Of a stretch of 64,000 nt of DNA, positions 1-8,450 are shown piece after piece. How positions within the stretch are numbered: the first letter of the stretch is position 1; the number at the start of each line of letters is the position of its first letter. Source of the DNA: DAOPYU01 sp942493245 (lineage in GTDB: Bacteria > Sumerlaeota > Sumerlaeia > UBA8349); assembly GCA_942493245.1 (NCBI GenBank), contig OW818685.1:5704001-5768000 (forward strand), in the 5' to 3' direction. Both the position numbers and the translations under genes were made by a program. Under the pieces are notes generated by a model, which did not search any database, had not been told where the DNA came from, and saw nothing but the letters and a program-made list of their open reading frames with translations.

Positions 1-57
1 GGGTGATTGATACGACCGCGTGAGCCGCCTGAAACCCGACATTTCTTCAAATGCTGT

Positions 58-98
58 ACCGCCCGCTGTGTCTGATTGCAGAGGGCGGTTTCTTTTTT
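58..98 (+). terminator. Rho-independent terminator
   Basis: ACCGCCC at 58-64 pairs with GGGCGGT at 83-89, followed by a T-rich tract to 98. It probably ends a transcript entering from left of the window and insulates the sugar transporter operon that follows. The rest of 1-355 has no convincing gene; a long minus-strand reading frame over 224-1408 is the antisense of the binding-protein gene. Confidence 0.65.
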
Positions 99-355
99 GA
101 GAGGGGCATCTGGAGATAATGAACTTCTGGGACAGGGCAGACATCGTGGGAGGGGGATTGATCCGGCGATCCACCCCCTCCGACTGTTCGTACCGCCGGC
201 GTCCCCGCAACAGTAAAGAAGGTTCAAAACCGTGGCGTAAGGGTTGAAAAGGCGCGGCGTTTCTGCCATGCTCTCGGCTGGTGAAATCCTGTTGTTCCCC
301 TCCCCGGATCTTCGGATCGGGTGATCCAGATGAAAACGCAAAGGAGAGAGTTCCG

Positions 356-1375
356 ATGTCCATGAGAACCAGATTGTTTGCCATTGCCCTGCTCAGCGCC
401 GCACTGGCGCTTTTCTGCGCCTGTAAGGGCGAGTCCAAGTCGGAGTCCGGGAAGTCTGAGACGGCAAAGGCGGATCAGAAGAAACCGCTTTGCCTGGCCG
501 GAATGGTGTTTCAGAAGGACGAGTTTTTCAACCTGGTCGAGAAAGGGATGCAGGACGCCGCCGACAAGGCCGGAGTGAAGTTCCTGTCGGGCAGCAGCGA
601 CAACCGCACCGACAAGGAAGTCGAACTGATCAACACCTACATCACTCAGGGGGTGGACGCCCTGGTGGTTTCGCCCATCAGCGTCACGCTCTCGGTCAAG
701 GCGCTCGAACGCGCCCACGAGAAGGGGATCAAGGTGATTGTCCACAACATGCCGATCCAGGCTGACTTTCCCGTGGCGACGATCGAGAGCAACCAGACGG
801 AACTGGGTGCCTCGACCGGGCGCGAGGCGGCGCGGTTCATTCAGGAAAAATTGAACGGTCAGGCCAAGGTGGCCATTCTGGCCTACAAGTCGCAGGCGCC
901 CGAGCAGAGCGACATGCGCGTCAACGGCTTCAAGAGCGAAATCACCAAACTGCCCGGCGTGGAAATCGTGGCCGAACAGGACGCGTGGTTGACGGAAGCG
1001 GCGATCAAGCGGCTGGACGCGATCCTGACGGCGCATCCGGACGTGAATGTGGTGTACGCGGCCAACGAAGGCGGGACGGTGGGCGCCACGCTGGCGGTGA
1101 AGAACAAGGGAAAATCGGGTGGTCAGGTCGTGGTGTTCGGAACGGATGTGAGCGACCAGTTGTGCAATTTTCTCCTCGATACGGACGACATCCTCCAGGC
1201 CATCACGGCGCAGCAGCCGTTCAAGATCGGAACCGAGGCGGTGAACGCGGCGCTCAAGTCCCTGCGCAACGAGCCGGTTGAGAAACAGGCCATCGTCGAA
1301 GGCACTCTCTTCTCGCGCCAGAACCCCGACGAAGTGAAAGCCTACAAGGTCCAACTCCAGGAATGGGCGAAGTAA
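356..1375 (+). CDS. sugar ABC transporter substrate-binding protein (Peripla_BP_4 / RbsB-like)
   Basis: A 339-residue periplasmic binding protein of the ribose/xylose/galactose class. It should capture a monosaccharide outside the membrane and deliver it to the permease encoded at 5100. The first ~25 residues form a hydrophobic export signal ending FCACKG, where the second Cys could be a lipoprotein attachment site. The body carries the two-lobe pattern of the family (LAGMVFQKDEFF near the start, then VDALVVSPIS, and VVYAANEGG and VVVFGTDVSD in the second lobe). The start at 356 is chosen because AAGGAGAG lies 8 bases upstream; the frame is open back to 281. It is first in an operon with the ATPase (3598) and permease (5100), now separated from them by a group II intron. 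The exact sugar cannot be read from sequence; a XylR-type regulator at 48927-50135 makes a pentose plausible. Confidence 0.9.
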   Translation: MSMRTRLFAIALLSAALALFCACKGESKSESGKSETAKADQKKPLCLAGMVFQKDEFFNLVEKGMQDAADKAGVKFLSGSSDNRTDKEVELINTYITQGVDALVVSPISVTLSVKALERAHEKGIKVIVHNMPIQADFPVATIESNQTELGASTGREAARFIQEKLNGQAKVAILAYKSQAPEQSDMRVNGFKSEITKLPGVEIVAEQDAWLTEAAIKRLDAILTAHPDVNVVYAANEGGTVGATLAVKNKGKSGGQVVVFGTDVSDQLCNFLLDTDDILQAITAQQPFKIGTEAVNAALKSLRNEPVEKQAIVEGTLFSRQNPDEVKAYKVQLQEWAK

Positions 1376-1567
1376 TAACCAGGGAAACCACGAACCCCAG
1401 AGAACCACGGAACCGAAAACCGCAGGGAACCACGAAACACACGAAAACTGCGGAACTACAAAAGGTGAAATGTCTTGGAAATGGGAAGAGTTTCATTCTT
1501 AAGACAACTTTCTAAAATCTTCAAGTGATGCGGTGTGCGGTGGCCGTTGCGATTTTCGTGTTTTTCG
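1376..1567. repeat. intergenic AACCACGA repeats, 5' exon of the group II intron
   Basis: The spacer after the binding-protein gene carries several copies of AACCACGA-type words (about 1386, 1403 and 1428). The arm at 1428-1447 (AACCACGAAACACACGAAAA) is complementary, with one mismatch over 18 bases, to the sequence made by joining 1552-1567 to 3500-3502, i.e. the exons with the intron removed. This is the same hairpin family seen at 14980-15035 and 45741-45793. Confidence 0.5.
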
Positions 1568-1960
1568 GTGCGCCAGGCCAAGTCTGGCTGATCTTGCAAT
1601 CTGAAAGGAGGTTGCCCTGCGAATTGCTCGTTCAGCAGGTAGCGACGCGGGCGGCCTGCGGAGTAATCCGCCGGGTCGAAGCCCCGCCGAGCGAACGCGC
1701 GAGCCGTAGCGCAAGCGAACCCGTTTCGGCCTCGTTACACCAGTGGAGAGTGGCCAGCCCGCCGGATAGTGGTGAAGCCCGCCGCCGGTGGCGAAGCAAC
1801 GAGCGCAGGCAGCCATCGGGCCTCCCGGGGTGAGAGGGGACAGCGCGCGCGGACAGATCAGCCGAGGACCCTGGGAGACCCGTCGGGGCGGGAGTGATGG
1901 TCCCGAACGCGGTGCGGGAAGACATAACCGCCGCGCGGCCCTGCCGGGAGTCGGAGGGGC

Positions 1961-2005
<45 letters not shown>

Positions 2006-2084
2006 CTGCTTTTGGCGCGATTCTGTAAGAGGGGAGAGGAGCCGATTGGACGAGTATCCTACTACGGAAGACGCGGTTGGGCGG

Positions 2085-3386
2085 ATGTTGTCCCTGCCGC
2101 CGAAACTTGTCACTCTGAGACAGAATCTGGGCCGCAAGGCCAAGGATGAGCCGAAGTTCCGTTTCTATTCTCTCTACGGCCACATCAGCCGGGAGGACGT
2201 GTTGGAAGCGGCATGGGGCCGGGTGCGGGCCAATAAGGGCGCTCCCGGAGTGGATGGGGTGACGTTGGAATCGGTCGAGTGGTCGGAGGGGGGCGTGAGG
2301 GCCTTTCTGGACGAAATCCGGGGGAGCCTTCGCAGCCATACCTACCAACCTCGGCCGGTCCGGCGCGTGTACATCCCGAAAGCCAACGGGAAGATGCGCC
2401 CGCTGGGGATTCCGACGGTGCGCGACCGGGTGGTTCAGATGGCGGCGTTGCTGATTCTGGAGCCGATCTTCGAGGAGGACTTCGAGGACTGTTCCTACGG
2501 CTTTCGCCCCGGCCGCTCGGCGCATCAGGCGTTGGAGGAGATCCGGGGACACCTGAAAGCGGGCTATTGCGCGGTGTACGACGCGGACCTGAAGGGGTAT
2601 TTCGACTCGATTCCTCACGACCGACTGATGGCGTGCCTGCGCATGCGGATCAGCGACAGCCCCGTGCTGAAACTGATTCGGATGTGGTTGCAGACGCCCG
2701 TGGTCGAACCGGGGAAGGGGGGGAGTTCGGGCTCGACGGCCCGGCGGACGGGCAAGGGAACGCCGCAAGGCGGCGTGATCTCGCCGCTGCTCGCCAACCT
2801 CTACCTGCACTGGTTCGACTACGTGTTCCACAGAAGCGATGGCCCGGCGCACTGGGCGAAGGCGAAACTGGTTCGTTACGCCGACGATTTTGTGGTGCTG
2901 GCCCGCTACGTGGACGGACGGCTGATCGGGTGGATCGAGACGAAGTTGGAGAAGTGGCTGGGCTTGGAGATCAACCGGGAGAAAACGCGGGTGGTGAACC
3001 TGCGCGAGGCGGGCGCGAGTCTGGATTTTCTGGGCTACACGTTCCGTTTCGACCGCGACCTGTTTGGGCGCTCGAGCCGGTACCTGAACCTGTTTCCCTC
3101 GGAAAAGGCGCTCGGGCGCGAGCGGGCGAAGTTGCGTGCGATGACCGGGGCGTGGATGTGCCACAAGCCCATCCCGTTCCTGATCGAGGAACTCAACCGC
3201 CACCTGCTCGGCTGGGCGAACTACTTCGGACGCGGTTACCCGCAACAGGCGTTCCGGGCGATCAACCACTACGTGCGTGAGCGGCTCTGTTGTCACCTCT
3301 CGCGCCGCAGCCAACGCCCCTGGCGTCCACCACAAGGACAGACTCACTACGAGCAGTTGAAGGAAATGGGTCTGATCTACCTATGA
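2085..3386 (+). CDS. ltrA: group II intron reverse transcriptase/maturase
   Basis: A 433-residue intron-encoded protein that helps fold and splice its intron and reverse transcribes it during retrohoming. Visible RT blocks include NKGAPGVDGVT, RPLGIPTVRDRVVQMA, YGFRPGRSAHQAL, DADLKGYFDSIPHD, the PQGGVISPLLANLYLH block and the catalytic box RYADDFVV. The C-terminal part (WMCHKPIPFLIEELNRHLLGWANYFG) is the maturase (GIIM) domain. The protein ends soon after it, so there is no HNH endonuclease domain. The frame is open from 1788, but the ATG at 2085 (MLSLPPK) matches how I recall relatives beginning; the upstream part is intron RNA. The RT and maturase domains look intact. Confidence 0.92.
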   Translation: MLSLPPKLVTLRQNLGRKAKDEPKFRFYSLYGHISREDVLEAAWGRVRANKGAPGVDGVTLESVEWSEGGVRAFLDEIRGSLRSHTYQPRPVRRVYIPKANGKMRPLGIPTVRDRVVQMAALLILEPIFEEDFEDCSYGFRPGRSAHQALEEIRGHLKAGYCAVYDADLKGYFDSIPHDRLMACLRMRISDSPVLKLIRMWLQTPVVEPGKGGSSGSTARRTGKGTPQGGVISPLLANLYLHWFDYVFHRSDGPAHWAKAKLVRYADDFVVLARYVDGRLIGWIETKLEKWLGLEINREKTRVVNLREAGASLDFLGYTFRFDRDLFGRSSRYLNLFPSEKALGRERAKLRAMTGAWMCHKPIPFLIEELNRHLLGWANYFGRGYPQQAFRAINHYVRERLCCHLSRRSQRPWRPPQGQTHYEQLKEMGLIYL

Positions 3387-3427
3387 AGCACAACGGCTTA
3401 TCCGCATGCGTGGCGGCGAGAGTCAAA

Positions 3428-3499
<72 letters not shown>

Positions 3500-3597
3500 T
3501 GGCTTTCGTGGTTAAATCGGTGGTGGTTACAGTTGCGGGGGTGGTTACTGTGGCCGTTTTCGTGGTTAAATCAGTAAGCGGTTGAATCGGGGACGGT

Positions 3598-5094
3598 ATG
3601 ACGGTCTGGAAACTGGAAACGCAGGCTTTGCGGAAGGAATATCCGGGGACAGTGGCGCTGGACGATGTTTCGCTCCAGTGGGAGGCGGGAAAGGTCCACG
3701 CCCTGCTGGGGAAGAACGGCGCGGGCAAGAGCACGCTGGTCAAAATCCTTGCCGGGGCCATCGCGCCCACGAGCGGACGGATTCTGCTCGACGGCGCCGA
3801 GGTGCGCATCGCCAACCCGGCCGAGGCGTTCGCGCAGGGGATCGTCACCGTCCATCAGGAACTCAGTCTGGTACCGGAACTCAGCGTGGCGGAAAACATT
3901 CTCCTGGGCCGTCTGCCCATGCGGAAAAAACTGGGCGTGTCCGTGGTGGACTGGCCCGCGGCCTTTGAGCAGGCGCGCGCGGTGCTCGACGAGATGGAAG
4001 TCGCGTTTGACGTGCGCCGTCCCACGCGCAGCTTCGGCGTGGCCGATCAGCAGATCATCGAGATCGCCAAGGCCATGTCGTTCCGCCCGCGCGTGCTGGC
4101 GCTCGACGAGCCGACCTCGGCGCTGGCCCACCACGAAACGCAACACCTTTTCCGTCTGATTCGCCAGCTCACCGCGCGCGGCGTGACCGTGATTTATATC
4201 TCGCACCGTCTTCAGGAACTCAAGCACATCGCCGACACGATCACCGTGCTGCGCGACGGGCGGCTGGCCGGGCGGGTCGAAATGGCCGACGCCACGCCGG
4301 ACACCATCGCCCGGTTGCTGTTCGGCGAAGTGATGCGCAACAACCGGCCCGCCGACTTGAAGTGCGAAGAGACGCCGGTGCTCGAGGCGCGCCACATCGG
4401 GTTGAAGCACCACCTGTTCGACGTCAACTTCACGCTGCGGCGCGGTGAGATTCTGGGCATCGCCGGGATGCTCGGCTCGGGCCGCACCGAGCTGCTCAAG
4501 GCGCTCTTTGGCGCCGAGCCGTTCGACGAGGGCGAAGTGCGCGTGGGTGGTGAGATGATCACCGCGCCCACTCCGGCGCGCATGAAGGCGCTGGGGCTGG
4601 CGTTCACGCCCGAGGACCGCAAGTCCGAGGCGCTGGTGCAGCCGCTCAGCATCCGCCAGAACCTCTGCATGGCCGCGATGGAGCGCATCGCGCCGACCGG
4701 GCTGATCAGCCGTTCGCGCGAGAAGCCGTTCGTGGACGAGCAAGTGGCCGGGTTGCAGATCCGCATCTCGAGCGCCGAGCGGCCGGTGGCGTCGCTCAGC
4801 GGCGGCAACCAGCAGAAGGTGGTGGTGGGCAACTGGCTCAACAACCAGCCGCGCATCGTCCTGTTCGACGAACCGACGCGCGGCATAGACGTGCAGGCGA
4901 AACAACAGATTTTCAAGATCATGTGGGACTTGAGCCGCCAGGGGGTCAGCGCGATCTTTGTGTCGAGCGAACTCGAGGAACTGCTCGAGGTGTGCCACCG
5001 CATTCTGGTGCTCAAGCGGGGCCGCATCGGCGGCGAGGTGGACCCCGCCACGTGCGATTTCAACCGGCTTTTTGCCCTGTGTCTGGAGGATTGA
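3598..5094 (+). CDS. sugar ABC transporter ATP-binding protein (RbsA/MglA/XylG type)
   Basis: A 498-residue cytoplasmic ATPase with two ABC domains that powers sugar import through the permease at 5100. The first domain has Walker A GKNGAGKST at residues 38-46, a degenerate signature (SFGVADQQ) and Walker B VLALDEPTSAL. The second has a degenerate Walker A (GIAGMLGSGRTEL), a good signature (SLSGGNQQKV) and Walker B IVLFDEPTRGIDV. This asymmetry and the length are normal for CUT2-class sugar importers. It is co-oriented with the binding protein upstream, across the intron. Its 3' end contains GGAGGA at 5085-5090, the ribosome site of the permease, so translation of the two is probably coupled. 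Confidence 0.95.
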   Translation: MTVWKLETQALRKEYPGTVALDDVSLQWEAGKVHALLGKNGAGKSTLVKILAGAIAPTSGRILLDGAEVRIANPAEAFAQGIVTVHQELSLVPELSVAENILLGRLPMRKKLGVSVVDWPAAFEQARAVLDEMEVAFDVRRPTRSFGVADQQIIEIAKAMSFRPRVLALDEPTSALAHHETQHLFRLIRQLTARGVTVIYISHRLQELKHIADTITVLRDGRLAGRVEMADATPDTIARLLFGEVMRNNRPADLKCEETPVLEARHIGLKHHLFDVNFTLRRGEILGIAGMLGSGRTELLKALFGAEPFDEGEVRVGGEMITAPTPARMKALGLAFTPEDRKSEALVQPLSIRQNLCMAAMERIAPTGLISRSREKPFVDEQVAGLQIRISSAERPVASLSGGNQQKVVVGNWLNNQPRIVLFDEPTRGIDVQAKQQIFKIMWDLSRQGVSAIFVSSELEELLEVCHRILVLKRGRIGGEVDPATCDFNRLFALCLED

Positions 5095-5099
5095 ACGAT

Positions 5100-6062
5100 A
5101 TGAAGCGAGCGATGGGATGGCTCTCCGCCGCCGGAATGGAACTGATTCTGCTGGCGCTGTGCATCGCCCTGGCGCTGACGGCGCCGGGGTTCGGCAAACT
5201 GGACAACCTGCTCGACATTCTGCGCAATGTCTCGATGCAGGGCATCATCGCCTTCGGCATGACGATGGTGATCATCTCGGGCGAGATTGACCTGAGCGTC
5301 GGGTCGGCGGTGGCCTTCAGCGCCTGCCTGACGGCGTGGCTGCTGCGCGCGCTGCTGGCGATGGGAGTCCCTTCGGCGGTAGCGGCGCCGCTGGTCATGG
5401 GGGTGGCGGTCGCCGCCGGATTCGGCTTCGGGTGCTTCACGGGCCTGATGCGCACGCGGTTCCAGATTCCGTCGTTCATCACCACGCTGGCGCTGATGAC
5501 GGGCCTTTCGGGCGCGGCGTTCCTGATCACCGACGGACGGCCCATTGTCATCGAGCCGAAGTGGTTCGGCTTTCTGGGCGCGGGGTATCTGGGGGGCGTC
5601 GCGCCGTTCCCCGCCGTCCTGTTTCTGCTGATGTTCGGCGTGTTTCACTTCGTGATGAACTACACGCGATTCGGACGTTCGGTGTACGCCGTCGGCGGCA
5701 ACGCCGAAGCGGCGCGCCTGAGCGGCATTCCGGTCAACCGGGTACGGACGCTCGTCCTGGGCATCACGGCGGCGCTGGCCGCGCTCTCCGGCATCCTGGC
5801 GGCCTCGCAGGGGGGCGCGGGCGGCCCCACGGCGGGCAAACAGTGGGAACTGGACGTGATCGCGGCGGTCATCATCGGCGGCACAAGCCTCTCGGGCGGG
5901 TCGGGCCGCATCTGGGGCACCCTGATCGGTGTGGTGTTCCTCGGCGTGATTCTCAACGGGCTGACGCTCCTCAACGTCAACGAGTACTGGCAGCTCACCG
6001 TCCGAGGCGCCCTGATCCTCACCGCCGTCCTCATCAACCGCCTGCATCGGCCCGCGGCGTAA
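5100..6062 (+). CDS. sugar ABC transporter permease (RbsC/XylH type)
   Basis: A 320-residue polytopic inner-membrane protein of the BPD_transp_2 family, forming the sugar channel. Hydrophobic segments are spread over the whole length. The family motif region GEIDLSVGSAVAF follows GMTMVIISG near residue 55, and GGTSLSGGSGRIWGTLIGV lies near the C-terminus. The start at 5100 is chosen from GGAGGA nine bases upstream and homology of MKRAMGW onward; the open frame back to 4923 overlaps the ATPase. It is the last gene of the transporter operon. No kinase or isomerase for the sugar follows. Confidence 0.93.
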   Translation: MKRAMGWLSAAGMELILLALCIALALTAPGFGKLDNLLDILRNVSMQGIIAFGMTMVIISGEIDLSVGSAVAFSACLTAWLLRALLAMGVPSAVAAPLVMGVAVAAGFGFGCFTGLMRTRFQIPSFITTLALMTGLSGAAFLITDGRPIVIEPKWFGFLGAGYLGGVAPFPAVLFLLMFGVFHFVMNYTRFGRSVYAVGGNAEAARLSGIPVNRVRTLVLGITAALAALSGILAASQGGAGGPTAGKQWELDVIAAVIIGGTSLSGGSGRIWGTLIGVVFLGVILNGLTLLNVNEYWQLTVRGALILTAVLINRLHRPAA

Positions 6063-6129
6063 GAGGGGACCGATCCAAATCGAAGACACATTCTGTGGAT
6101 TTGACAAAATAGCCGGATTGGAGCCGTTC

Positions 6130-7962
6130 ATGAGCGATGTTCAGAGAAAACTTGATGCCTTGCTGAAAGAATTTGATGAAATGGTCGAACCCTTCAGTGA
6201 GACATCACTCTACAGCGCACTCTGTAAACTACAGAGAGAGATAAGCGATTCTGGTGATTCTGAAAAGGATTCTTGTGCTGCTTTAGAGTTTGAATCAATG
6301 GCTTTTTGTTTCTGTCCAAATGCTTCGGATGAAGGATCTGGAAGGGAAACTTATTATGGGCCGACGTTTGTTGGGTCAAATGGGAATGAATATCCCAGCA
6401 TTCGCCAGATTACTTCTGAAACTATTGAATACTGGAAGGAACGAAGCAAACAAGTCCAAAACCCGATTCTCCGGTGTCGGTATGCGGACCTTGTATGGGA
6501 TTCTACAAAGCAAGTAGTAAAAGGAAATCCTGATGTCAATTTCGCTAGAACAGTTATTGATACAGTACTCACAATTATAAATAAAGAGTTCTATGAACAC
6601 CCGTTGGTAGCAATAGTAAAAATAGAACGAGCGCTCTCTTTGTCTCTCAGTATCAAGGATCCATGCCGAATTCAAAATGTTACAAGCGTTATGATTGATC
6701 TTGAAAACAGGATTTCAAAAGATGACAGGCAATGTGGGCTTTGGGGGTTTTCCTTCAGAAACTTAGTCGAGAATAAAAAAGTTCAACTTGCACCGGATCA
6801 AAGGGAGAAAATCATCGGGGATATCGAGAAGCGGCTGGAACGAGTCTCTATTGGGGAGAATTTTTATCCGTATGTCGCCGAGTGTGCCGCTATGTTGTTG
6901 GCTGGTTACTATAACAAGATTCACAAGACTGAGGATGTCAAACGCGTTCTTGGGTTGTATGGCCAAGCCGTTCTAAATGCATCTGAACATGAGAGTGGAA
7001 TTGTTGGATCTAATAGGATCCAGAAACTTTTCAAGATATTCCACGACAACGGGATGAAAGACGAAGCAAACGCGTTGACCGAACGTATTCGGGATCTGGG
7101 TAAAATGGCCTCAGAGGAAATGCAGTGTTTCTCTGCGACAATTGATATCCCTGAGGAGAAAAAAGAGCAAGTAGTCTCCGAAATAGTACACGGCTCACTG
7201 GAAGATTCTCTGGCTCGATTTGCGGTTAATTTTATCCCCAATCGAAATGACATGAGAAATCAGATTTGTGATTTGGCAAAGGAGGCTCCTTTGCAATACC
7301 TTATGTCATGTACAATTGTTGATGAAGAGGGACGCGCGATTGGGAAAAGAGGATCACTCGAAGAGGACCTCGAAGGGCATATTATTGCCCAGACGGTTAC
7401 CAATCTTCAGTTTGGAAGACCTTTTCTGAGAATGATTATCGAAAGGATCTCTTTGGACGAAAAGTTTACCGTGGATAGCATTTCAGAGTACCTATTCCGG
7501 TCTCCCATTTTTGACCAGCGGTATCGAGGATTGATTGAGACAGGGGTAAGTGCTTACCTTGCTAGGGATCACGTGGTTGCCGCTCATATTCTTGTCCCAC
7601 AAATTGAACATGTGTTGCGCGAATTGATGAAACGGACAGGAGGCCCTGTTTATAAGCCAGCACGAAACGGGGGTTATTCTCTTTGTCTCTTGGATGATAT
7701 TCTTCGTGATAAGGGTGTCGTACGGTCTTTGGGCGAAAGTGTTGTTCTTTATCTTCGTGTGTTGCTTACGGATCAAGGGGGCTGGAACCTTCGGAACAAC
7801 ATTTGCCACGGGTTACAAGATCCGGATTCCTTTGGGCCTGCAATGGGAGATCGACTTTTCCATGTCCTGTTGCTCCTGGCTCTAGTAAGAGAAAAACGAG
7901 AGGATAATCCGGAGGGATGTGGAGAAACATCAAAAGGCCCCGAAGGGGCCGCCCTTGAGTAG
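6130..7962 (+). CDS. DUF4209-family protein with HEPN-like RNNICH motif
   Basis: About 610 residues, soluble, no signal peptide. The C-terminal third (RYRGLIETGVSAYLARDHVVAA through ICHGLQD) resembles DUF4209, and R555-N-N-I-C-H560 matches the Rx4-6H motif of HEPN-fold ribonucleases. That link is inference; some HEPN relatives are not nucleases. The gene is clearly more AT-rich than its neighbours in base and codon use (many AAA, GAT, ATT), pointing to horizontal acquisition. The start could be TTG at 6118, but ATG at 6130 has GGAG six bases upstream. The last ~10 codons run into a GGCCCCGAAGGGGCC hairpin, so a repeat supplies the stop. No antitoxin-like small gene is adjacent. Function unknown; stand-alone defence or stress RNase is one possibility. 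Confidence 0.75.
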   Translation: MSDVQRKLDALLKEFDEMVEPFSETSLYSALCKLQREISDSGDSEKDSCAALEFESMAFCFCPNASDEGSGRETYYGPTFVGSNGNEYPSIRQITSETIEYWKERSKQVQNPILRCRYADLVWDSTKQVVKGNPDVNFARTVIDTVLTIINKEFYEHPLVAIVKIERALSLSLSIKDPCRIQNVTSVMIDLENRISKDDRQCGLWGFSFRNLVENKKVQLAPDQREKIIGDIEKRLERVSIGENFYPYVAECAAMLLAGYYNKIHKTEDVKRVLGLYGQAVLNASEHESGIVGSNRIQKLFKIFHDNGMKDEANALTERIRDLGKMASEEMQCFSATIDIPEEKKEQVVSEIVHGSLEDSLARFAVNFIPNRNDMRNQICDLAKEAPLQYLMSCTIVDEEGRAIGKRGSLEEDLEGHIIAQTVTNLQFGRPFLRMIIERISLDEKFTVDSISEYLFRSPIFDQRYRGLIETGVSAYLARDHVVAAHILVPQIEHVLRELMKRTGGPVYKPARNGGYSLCLLDDILRDKGVVRSLGESVVLYLRVLLTDQGGWNLRNNICHGLQDPDSFGPAMGDRLFHVLLLLALVREKREDNPEGCGETSKGPEGAALE

Positions 7963-8117
7963 CCGCAGGTGACCGAAGGGAACCTGCGGAAAGGGGTTGT
8001 AGAATAGATCGCACCTTGAAGGGATGCCCCAACCAAAGCAAATTCAATGATAGGGTACCCTCCGGGGTTGGATTATTACAGGATCGTTTTCCGTAGGTTC
8101 CCTTCGGTTACCTACGG
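7939..8117. repeat. cluster of inverted palindromic repeats
   Basis: Three kinds of palindrome follow the DUF4209 gene. GGCCCCGAAGGGGCC is at 7937-7951. A 27-base hairpin at 7963-7989 begins CCGCAGGTGACCG and ends GAACCTGCGG. A near-copy in the opposite orientation is at 8091-8117 (CCGTAGGTTCCC ... TACCTACGG). A further GGGAATCCC/GGGATTC hairpin follows at about 8128-8145. These are REP-like non-coding palindromes; any terminator role for the upstream gene is a guess. Confidence 0.6.
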
Positions 8118-8191
8118 CTATTCAAAGGGAATCCCTTCGGGATTCTAAGAATAGACTGCTGACCACAAAAAAAACATTTGAGTCCCAATAA

Positions 8192-8379
8192 ACCTGAATA
8201 CCGCAGTTGAACGCCTGTCGTCCGGTTTTTCTTTCAGGCGGGCGGGACGCCCGCCCAGAAAGGTCCTTTTTATGGGGAGAAGGCGGTTCCCGGGAGCGCC
8301 AATCTCCTGATTGGCGTGTAAGAAAACCTCACCCGGAAAGAGAGGGAGCCAAAACAGTTTTCGCCCCATAACATATGGC
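8192..8379 (+). repeat. dispersed MITE-like repeat, copy A (one end missing)
   Basis: The copy begins with CCGCAGTTGAACGCC at 8201 and continues through a GGCGGGCGGGACGCCCGCC palindrome, TATGGGGAGAAGGCGGTTCC, and the CGCCAATC/GATTGGCG palindrome at 8297-8316, to CGCCCCATAA near 8379. Read on the opposite strand it matches the element at 25978-26198 over most of its length, but it lacks that element's far terminal repeat. Confidence 0.7.
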
Positions 8380-8387
8380 CCGTAAAA

Positions 8388-8426
8388 AATCGGACCGCGC
8401 ATCGTAAGCCGATGCGCGGTCCGATT
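8388..8426 (-). terminator. terminator of the subtilisin gene
   Basis: A perfect 17-bp stem (AATCGGACCGCGCATCG with its complement) around a 5-base loop, with a run of six T on the minus strand immediately after. It lies 25 bases downstream of the stop codon of the minus-strand protease gene. Confidence 0.85.
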
Positions 8427-8450
8427 TTCTGGTTTTGGGAGAACATCCGA

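Noticed and set aside
224..1408. 394-codon minus-strand frame over the binding-protein gene
   Set aside because: It is the high-GC antisense of a clear ABC binding protein with a ribosome site; the product has no domain.
6118..7962. Two-gene toxin-antitoxin pair
   Set aside because: No short co-directional antitoxin frame lies next to the DUF4209-type gene; neighbours are the sugar permease and repeats.
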